Program-made: the position numbers and the translations under genes
Assembly: GCF_022024275.1 (NCBI RefSeq)
Contig: NZ_CP091804.1
Location: 2,932,501-2,996,500, forward strand
DNA: 64,000 nt
Source of the DNA: Sphingopyxis sp. BSN-002
GTDB taxonomy: Bacteria; Pseudomonadota; Alphaproteobacteria; Sphingomonadales; Sphingomonadaceae
Reading direction: 5' to 3'
Notes under the pieces: model-generated
What the model was told of the DNA's origin: nothing
The model's database searches: none
What the model saw: the letters and a program-made list of their open reading frames with translations, nothing else
Shown here: positions 60,080 through 64,000 of the stretch, in pieces
How the letters are laid out: every line of letters starts with the position of its first letter
Numbering within the stretch: the first letter of the stretch is position 1

Positions 60080-60982
60080 TCACGCCGCCGCCGGCTCGAC
60101 CGGATCGCCGTGCGGGGTCTTGCGCGCGACGATCAGGCACGCGGCGACGATCAGCACCGCGCCCGCGATCGTCGGCCAGGTGACGGGTTCGTTGTAGAAG
60201 ACCCAGCCGAACAGCATCGCCCAGAGGAAGCCGGTATATTCGGTCGTCGCAAGAATCTGCGCCTCGGCACGAGCATAGGCCCAGCTCAGGAGCAGCAACG
60301 ACAGCGTGGCGAGCACCGCCGCGCCGGTAATTGCGGGTGCGTGGTCGAGGCCGGGGAAAACGGCAAACCACGGCGCGCCGAAGGCGAGGAACAGGGTCAC
60401 GAAGAAATTCTGGTAGAAGGCGATTTCCATCGGCTCGGCCATCTTCGCCTGCCGCCGCGCGAGGATCAGGTTATAGGCGTAAAAGACCGCCGACAGGAAC
60501 ACGGCGCCGACCGCCCACAAGGCCTCGGGCGCATAGTCGTTGCCGCCGAGCTTGCCCGCGACGATGACGATCACGCCGAGAAGCCCGAGCAGCGACGCTG
60601 CGATCGAGCGCGGCCCGATCGTCTCGCCGAGGAAGATCGCCGCCATGTAGAGCGTCATCAGCGGGGCGACGAAGGCGAGCGCGATCGCCTCCGCCATCGG
60701 CAGCCGCGCGAGCGCCCAGAAGAAGGTGATTGCCATCCCCGCGACGAACAATGCGCGCCACGCGTGGATCCGCATCGTGGCGCGATCGGGAAGCGCCGGG
60801 CGCGTCGCGAGATAGACGATGCCGCTGAGGATCGTCCCGGTCCCGGTCCGCCAGAGCACGGCGTTGTACGAGCCGAGATCGATCGACAGCTGTTTCATCA
60901 GCACGTCCATCGTCGAAAAGGTCGCGATCCCCGCGCAGGCGATCAGGAACGGGACGACGGGGGAGGGCGAATCGGGGCGCAT
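60080..60982 (-). CDS. EamA-family (DMT superfamily) transporter
   Basis: 300 residues from the ATG at 60982 (MRPDSPSPVVPFLIA); starts at 61018 or 61069 would add a non-hydrophobic lead. About ten membrane helices make two EamA repeats, the first with 'VLWRTGTGTILSGIVYLATR' and 'MAEAIALAFVAPLMTLYMAAIFLGE', the second ending 'LFGWVFYNEPVTWPTIAGAVLIV'. The P-x-x-x-x-x-x-x-L-x-G-E repeat motif is seen in both halves. A drug/metabolite exporter; substrate unknown. Confidence 0.92.
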   Translation of the reverse strand: MRPDSPSPVVPFLIACAGIATFSTMDVLMKQLSIDLGSYNAVLWRTGTGTILSGIVYLATRPALPDRATMRIHAWRALFVAGMAITFFWALARLPMAEAIALAFVAPLMTLYMAAIFLGETIGPRSIAASLLGLLGVIVIVAGKLGGNDYAPEALWAVGAVFLSAVFYAYNLILARRQAKMAEPMEIAFYQNFFVTLFLAFGAPWFAVFPGLDHAPAITGAAVLATLSLLLLSWAYARAEAQILATTEYTGFLWAMLFGWVFYNEPVTWPTIAGAVLIVAACLIVARKTPHGDPVEPAAA

Positions 60983-61065
60983 TGCGGGGCTGTAGCGGAG
61001 GGGTTCGGACTTGCACATCCGGGGCGACCGGATGGTGTGATGAAGTGCTTCCGGTAGCGAGCAGA

Positions 61066-61623
61066 TCACTCGTGGCGATGTATCAGGGCGACCTCGGGCG
61101 CCTGTGCATCCATGAAGAAATAGCTCCGGCCCAGTAAGGCCTGCTTTCCGAAATCGTCGAACTTGTTCGGCCCGAGCGGCGTAATCAGCACTTCCGAAGT
61201 CGCGAGGCCGTCGAGGTGATTCGCCTCGACTTCTGCCCAGTGAGCCTTCGCAATATCGCTGAGGACGACATTCGCCGCCGGGTGGTTGTACGAAACGAGG
61301 ACGTTGCCGTCATCCATAGGCGTCGGATTCATATCGGGATGTGCGTTGAAAATCCTGTCGATCACTTGCAGTGCCGCCGTGCGGGCGGCCGCATCGTTGA
61401 GCCCTGATTCCAGAACTACGCATGTCCCATGGCGCAAGACGGCGAAGTCGCGCGTCCCGTTTGCATAATAGTTCATGCGGTCAATGATCCGGTTGAGCGG
61501 CTGATCGAAGGAGGGACGCCATTTGGGAACCGGTGGAAAGGCCGACTCCTCCTTTGCGTTCGTCTGTTTTGCGCCCATGCCGATCATAGCGGCGAGACCA
61601 GCAAGAATTGAGCGGCGCGCCAT
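61066..61623 (-). CDS. Secreted hypothetical protein (Tat-like signal)
   Basis: 185 residues from the ATG at 61623, which overlaps the SDR stop by one base (TGATG). The N-terminus MARRSILAGLAAMIGMGA has a twin-Arg and hydrophobic run, a weak Tat-type signal. The rest includes 'FAVLRHGTCVVLESGLND', 'DGNVLVSYNHPAANVVLSD' and 'ALLGRSYFFMDAQAPEVALI', with no recognised domain. Coupling to the SDR implies a shared role. Confidence 0.78.
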   Translation of the reverse strand: MARRSILAGLAAMIGMGAKQTNAKEESAFPPVPKWRPSFDQPLNRIIDRMNYYANGTRDFAVLRHGTCVVLESGLNDAAARTAALQVIDRIFNAHPDMNPTPMDDGNVLVSYNHPAANVVLSDIAKAHWAEVEANHLDGLATSEVLITPLGPNKFDDFGKQALLGRSYFFMDAQAPEVALIHRHE

Positions 61624-62402
61624 CACCGAAAGGTCGCCTGCCCTGCACCGTCGATGTTGAGCTTTTGCCCCGAGCAATAGGGGTTCGCGTCGCTGACGAA
61701 CCACACGACCGCCGCTGCGACGTCGGCGGGGACGGCGACGCGGCCGAAAGGCATCTTGCTCGCGAGGTGATGGATGTCTTCATTGCCGGTAACCGCGCGC
61801 GAGAGCTTCTCGCCCATGTCGCTGACGGTGAGTGCCGGGGCGACGATGTTGACGCGGACGCCGTTTTTCAGCTCCTCCTTCGCGAGGGTGATCGCGAGCG
61901 CTTCGCCCGCCGCCTTCGCCATCGTGTAGGGGGCGCCGTTCGGCGAGTTGTGGTACGTCGCGATGCTCGAGATCACGATGATGTCGCTGCGTTCATGCTG
62001 GCGAAGCTGCGGCAGCGCGAGGCGCGACAGGCGGTGCGGGCCGGCGGCGTGGACCGCGAACAGCTTGTCGACTTCCTCGGGCGTGGTGTCGGCGACCGAC
62101 AGCCCGCGGCTGGCGATGCCGGCATTGTTGACGAGGATCGACATGGGGCCGAAATCGGCCTCGACCGCGGCGACCATCGCGGCGCACGCGGCCTCGTCGG
62201 CGACCGACGCCTGATAGGCCTTTGCCTTGCGGCCGAGCGCCTCGATCGCGGCGACGGTCTCGGCGGCGGCGTCCTCGCCGCGGGTGTAGTTGACCGCGAC
62301 GTCGGCGCCGGCTTCGGCGAGCCCGAGCGCGATGCCGCGGCCGATCCCGCGCGAGGCACCGGTGACGAGCGCGACGCGCCCCGCGAGATTCATATCGGCC
62401 AT
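61623..62402 (-). CDS. SDR family NAD(P)-dependent oxidoreductase
   Basis: 259 residues with the SDR pattern: 'VTGASRGIGRGIALGLAEAG', 'ILVNNAGIASRG', 'IIVISSIATYHNSPNGAPYTMAK' (Ser and YxxxK) and the C-terminal 'SGQKLNIDGAG'. It resembles FabG-like 3-oxoacyl reductases, but substrate cannot be set. It lies between the thioredoxin-like gene (10-base gap) and a coupled hypothetical gene, forming a three-gene minus-strand operon. Confidence 0.93.
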   Translation of the reverse strand: MADMNLAGRVALVTGASRGIGRGIALGLAEAGADVAVNYTRGEDAAAETVAAIEALGRKAKAYQASVADEAACAAMVAAVEADFGPMSILVNNAGIASRGLSVADTTPEEVDKLFAVHAAGPHRLSRLALPQLRQHERSDIIVISSIATYHNSPNGAPYTMAKAAGEALAITLAKEELKNGVRVNIVAPALTVSDMGEKLSRAVTGNEDIHHLASKMPFGRVAVPADVAAAVVWFVSDANPYCSGQKLNIDGAGQATFR

Positions 62403-62412
62403 ATCGCTCTCC

Positions 62413-62907
62413 CTAGTTCATCAGTTCGTTATAGATGTCGTCGTCGCTGCGGTTCGCGGCGTTGCGCCATTTGGGCGCCTTCTTGCGATTGAGGACATGG
62501 CCGTCGGCATCGAGGATCGCGACGGTCGGGGTGCCCTTGATCCTGAAACCGAAGCGTTTGGGTACTTCCGGGTGACGGCCCCGGCCTTCGATGTGCGGCA
62601 TGCCGATATCGGCATAGACGATCGCGTAGCGCGCGCGGACGGGCGCGAAGCGATCGGTGCCGAGCAGGTTCGCGAGCCAGGCGCTGTCGTGGCAGCCGTT
62701 CGTCCCCATCACGAGCAGCACGGGTTTGCCCGACGCTTTCGCCGTGGCGAGCGCGGCGTCGATCGCCGCCATCGGGTCGACGGCGGGATCGAAGGCGGTG
62801 GTCCTGTAAGGCTCGGCGACGCCCGGCATCGTGCCCGGTTCGGTGGCCGCTACGGGCGCCAGCGGGAGCAGGGCGGTGGCTAGAAGGAGGCCGAGTTTGC
62901 GCGTCAT
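62413..62907 (-). CDS. Secreted thioredoxin-like protein lacking the second Cys
   Basis: 164 residues with a signal peptide (MTRKLGLLLATALLPLAPVAA). The thioredoxin core has 'PVLLVMGTNGCHDSAWLANLL', where the usual CxxC reads CHDS, and 'RIKGTPTVAILDADGHVL' with the cis-Pro. It belongs near thioredoxin_7/DsbD-gamma-like periplasmic proteins; a single cysteine suggests a monothiol, reductase-dependent or non-redox role. Start ATG at 62907; a longer start at 62943 would add 12 residues. Confidence 0.85.
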   Translation of the reverse strand: MTRKLGLLLATALLPLAPVAATEPGTMPGVAEPYRTTAFDPAVDPMAAIDAALATAKASGKPVLLVMGTNGCHDSAWLANLLGTDRFAPVRARYAIVYADIGMPHIEGRGRHPEVPKRFGFRIKGTPTVAILDADGHVLNRKKAPKWRNAANRSDDDIYNELMN

Positions 62908-62963
62908 GCGCTGACGATAGGTTTTGCATGACGTTTCCGTCAACGTCAGTTAGCTTCCCTTGC

Positions 62964-64000
62964 ATGAGCTGGGAAAAAGAGATCGACGAACTCGGCCGAC
63001 GCCGTGCGATGGCCGAGAAGATGGGCGGCGAAGAGAAGGTCGCGCGCCAGCACAGCCGCGGCAAGATGGATGCGCGGGCAAGGCTCGCGGGGATCGTCGA
63101 TCCGGGCAGCTTTCGCGAGATCGGCAAGATCGCGGGGCGCGGCACCTATGGGGCCGATGGCGAGCTGGAGGATCTGGCCGCGAGCAATTTCATCTTCGGG
63201 CGCGCGAATATCGACGGGCGGCCGGTGGTCGCCAGCGCCGACGATTTCACCGTGCGCGGAGGTGCGGCCGATGCGGCGCTGCACCGCAAGTTCGTGCAGT
63301 GCGAGGCGATGGCGCATGAATATCGGCTGCCGCTGATCCGCATGATCGACGGCACCGGCGGCGGCGGGTCGGTGAAGACGCTGGAGGATATGGGCTATAC
63401 CTATATTCCGCACGTCCCCGGCTGGGACCAGATCATCGCCAACCTCGACACGGTGCCGGTGGTCGCGCTCGCGCTCGGGCCAACCGCGGGGCTGGGTGCC
63501 GCGCGGGTGGTTGCGAGCCATTACAGCGTGATGGTACGCGGGCTGTCGCAGCTGTTCGCGGCGGGGCCGGCGGTCGCGGCGGCGATCGGCGACACGCTCG
63601 ACCGTGAGGAACTGGGCGGGGTCGATGTCCATACGCGCAACGGCGTCGTCGACGACGAGGTCGGATCGGAGGCCGAGGCGTTCGCGGCGGCGCGGCGGTT
63701 CCTGTCGTACCTGCCGTCGTCGATCCACGACCGGGCGCAGCGCATAGCGTGCAGCGATCCGGTCGACCGGCGCGAGGAGGCTTTGCTGTCGGTCGTGCCG
63801 CGCGAGGCCAAACAGGTCTATTCGATGCGGCGCATCGCGAACGCGGTGTTCGATCAAGGCAGCTTTTTCGAGATGGGTGCGCGTTGGGGGCGGGCGGTGA
63901 TCACCGCCTTTGCGCGGCTTGACGGCTATCCGGTCGCGGTGCTCGCGAGCGATCCGTCGTATCTCGGCGGATCGTGGGACGCGAAGACGAGCGAGAAGGC
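62964..64000 (+). CDS. Acyl-CoA carboxylase carboxyltransferase subunit, 3' end cut
   Basis: 345 codons are visible from ATG 62964 (MSWEKEIDELGRRRAMAEK) and the frame is open at the right edge. 'GRANIDGRPVVASADDFTVRGGAADAALHRK' and 'LPLIRMIDGTGGGGSVKTLEDMG' mark the biotin-dependent carboxyltransferase beta subunit, followed by 'GPTAGLGAARVVASHYSVMV' (acyl-CoA side) and the start of the second crotonase-like half ('VYSMRRIANAVFDQGSFFEM'). The family includes PccB, MccB and GCD-type enzymes; the exact substrate cannot be fixed from the fragment. Confidence 0.92.
   Translation, partial: MSWEKEIDELGRRRAMAEKMGGEEKVARQHSRGKMDARARLAGIVDPGSFREIGKIAGRGTYGADGELEDLAASNFIFGRANIDGRPVVASADDFTVRGGAADAALHRKFVQCEAMAHEYRLPLIRMIDGTGGGGSVKTLEDMGYTYIPHVPGWDQIIANLDTVPVVALALGPTAGLGAARVVASHYSVMVRGLSQLFAAGPAVAAAIGDTLDREELGGVDVHTRNGVVDDEVGSEAEAFAAARRFLSYLPSSIHDRAQRIACSDPVDRREEALLSVVPREAKQVYSMRRIANAVFDQGSFFEMGARWGRAVITAFARLDGYPVAVLASDPSYLGGSWDAKTSEK

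Noticed and set aside
1..64000. CRISPR array, rRNA or tRNA genes, prophage
   Set aside because: No regularly spaced direct repeats, no tRNA cloverleaf or rRNA sequence and no phage structural genes were recognised. The palindromic repeats are single and dispersed.

Overview
The window reads as chromosome of a high-GC alphaproteobacterium of the order Sphingomonadales, most likely Sphingopyxis or a close relative. The grounds are the Entner-Doudoroff set zwf-edd-eda, a SciP-type DUF1153 protein, the style of the house-keeping proteins, and palindromic intergenic repeats of the kind common in sphingomonads. The genus is an inference; no rRNA or tRNA gene was seen. The left edge cuts a membrane-protein gene and the right edge cuts an acyl-CoA carboxylase gene.

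Layout. 1-4.5 kb: PepSY membrane protein and ahpC-ahpF (peroxide reduction). 4.5-7.9 kb: divergent AraC regulator and SDR oxidoreductase around a 12-bp palindrome, then glpD. 8-11.9 kb: overlapping zwf-edd-eda. 12-22 kb: a run of seven co-directional lipid genes: HAD-acyltransferase fusion, PlsB-like acyltransferase, WS/DGAT wax ester/triacylglycerol synthase, patatin, two alpha/beta hydrolases and gpsA. Together they look like a glycerolipid synthesis and turnover module. 22-28.6 kb: TlpA-like lipoprotein, argH, lysA, siroheme synthase-like protein, GST and a beta-propeller protein.

28.7-30.8 kb is the most unusual locus: a 48-residue peptide gene with a strong ribosome binding site, a GC-rich hairpin, then two overlapping genes that both appear to combine a cupin-like domain with HEAT-like repeats, only one of which keeps the metal-ligand motif. 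It has the layout of a peptide-modification (RiPP-like) cassette that I cannot assign to any known class. lepA follows. 32.7-36 kb is an AT-richer island: a GHKL (MORC/MutL-like) ATPase with a C-terminal PD-(D/E)XK-like domain, coupled to a C5-cytosine DNA methyltransferase. It abuts a broken gene that is also interrupted by a palindromic repeat.

36-49.7 kb holds regulators (XRE, SciP), mnmA, a DsbA/FrnE-like protein, a staphylococcal-nuclease-like protein and many small secreted or membrane proteins, several under 60 residues. 49.7-54.7 kb: two winged-helix-like proteins, nrdB, a free-standing HNH endonuclease between nrdB and nrdA, nrdA with candidate NrdR boxes, and an isolated 20-residue peptide gene ending in a tandem terminator. 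54.8-64 kb: CHASE2-EAL c-di-GMP phosphodiesterase, acyl-CoA dehydrogenase, Sua5/TsaC protein, DMT transporter, SDR, thioredoxin-like protein and the truncated carboxyltransferase gene.

Palindromic intergenic repeats of at least four sequence families are spread through the window; one interrupts a reading frame and one forms the end of another.
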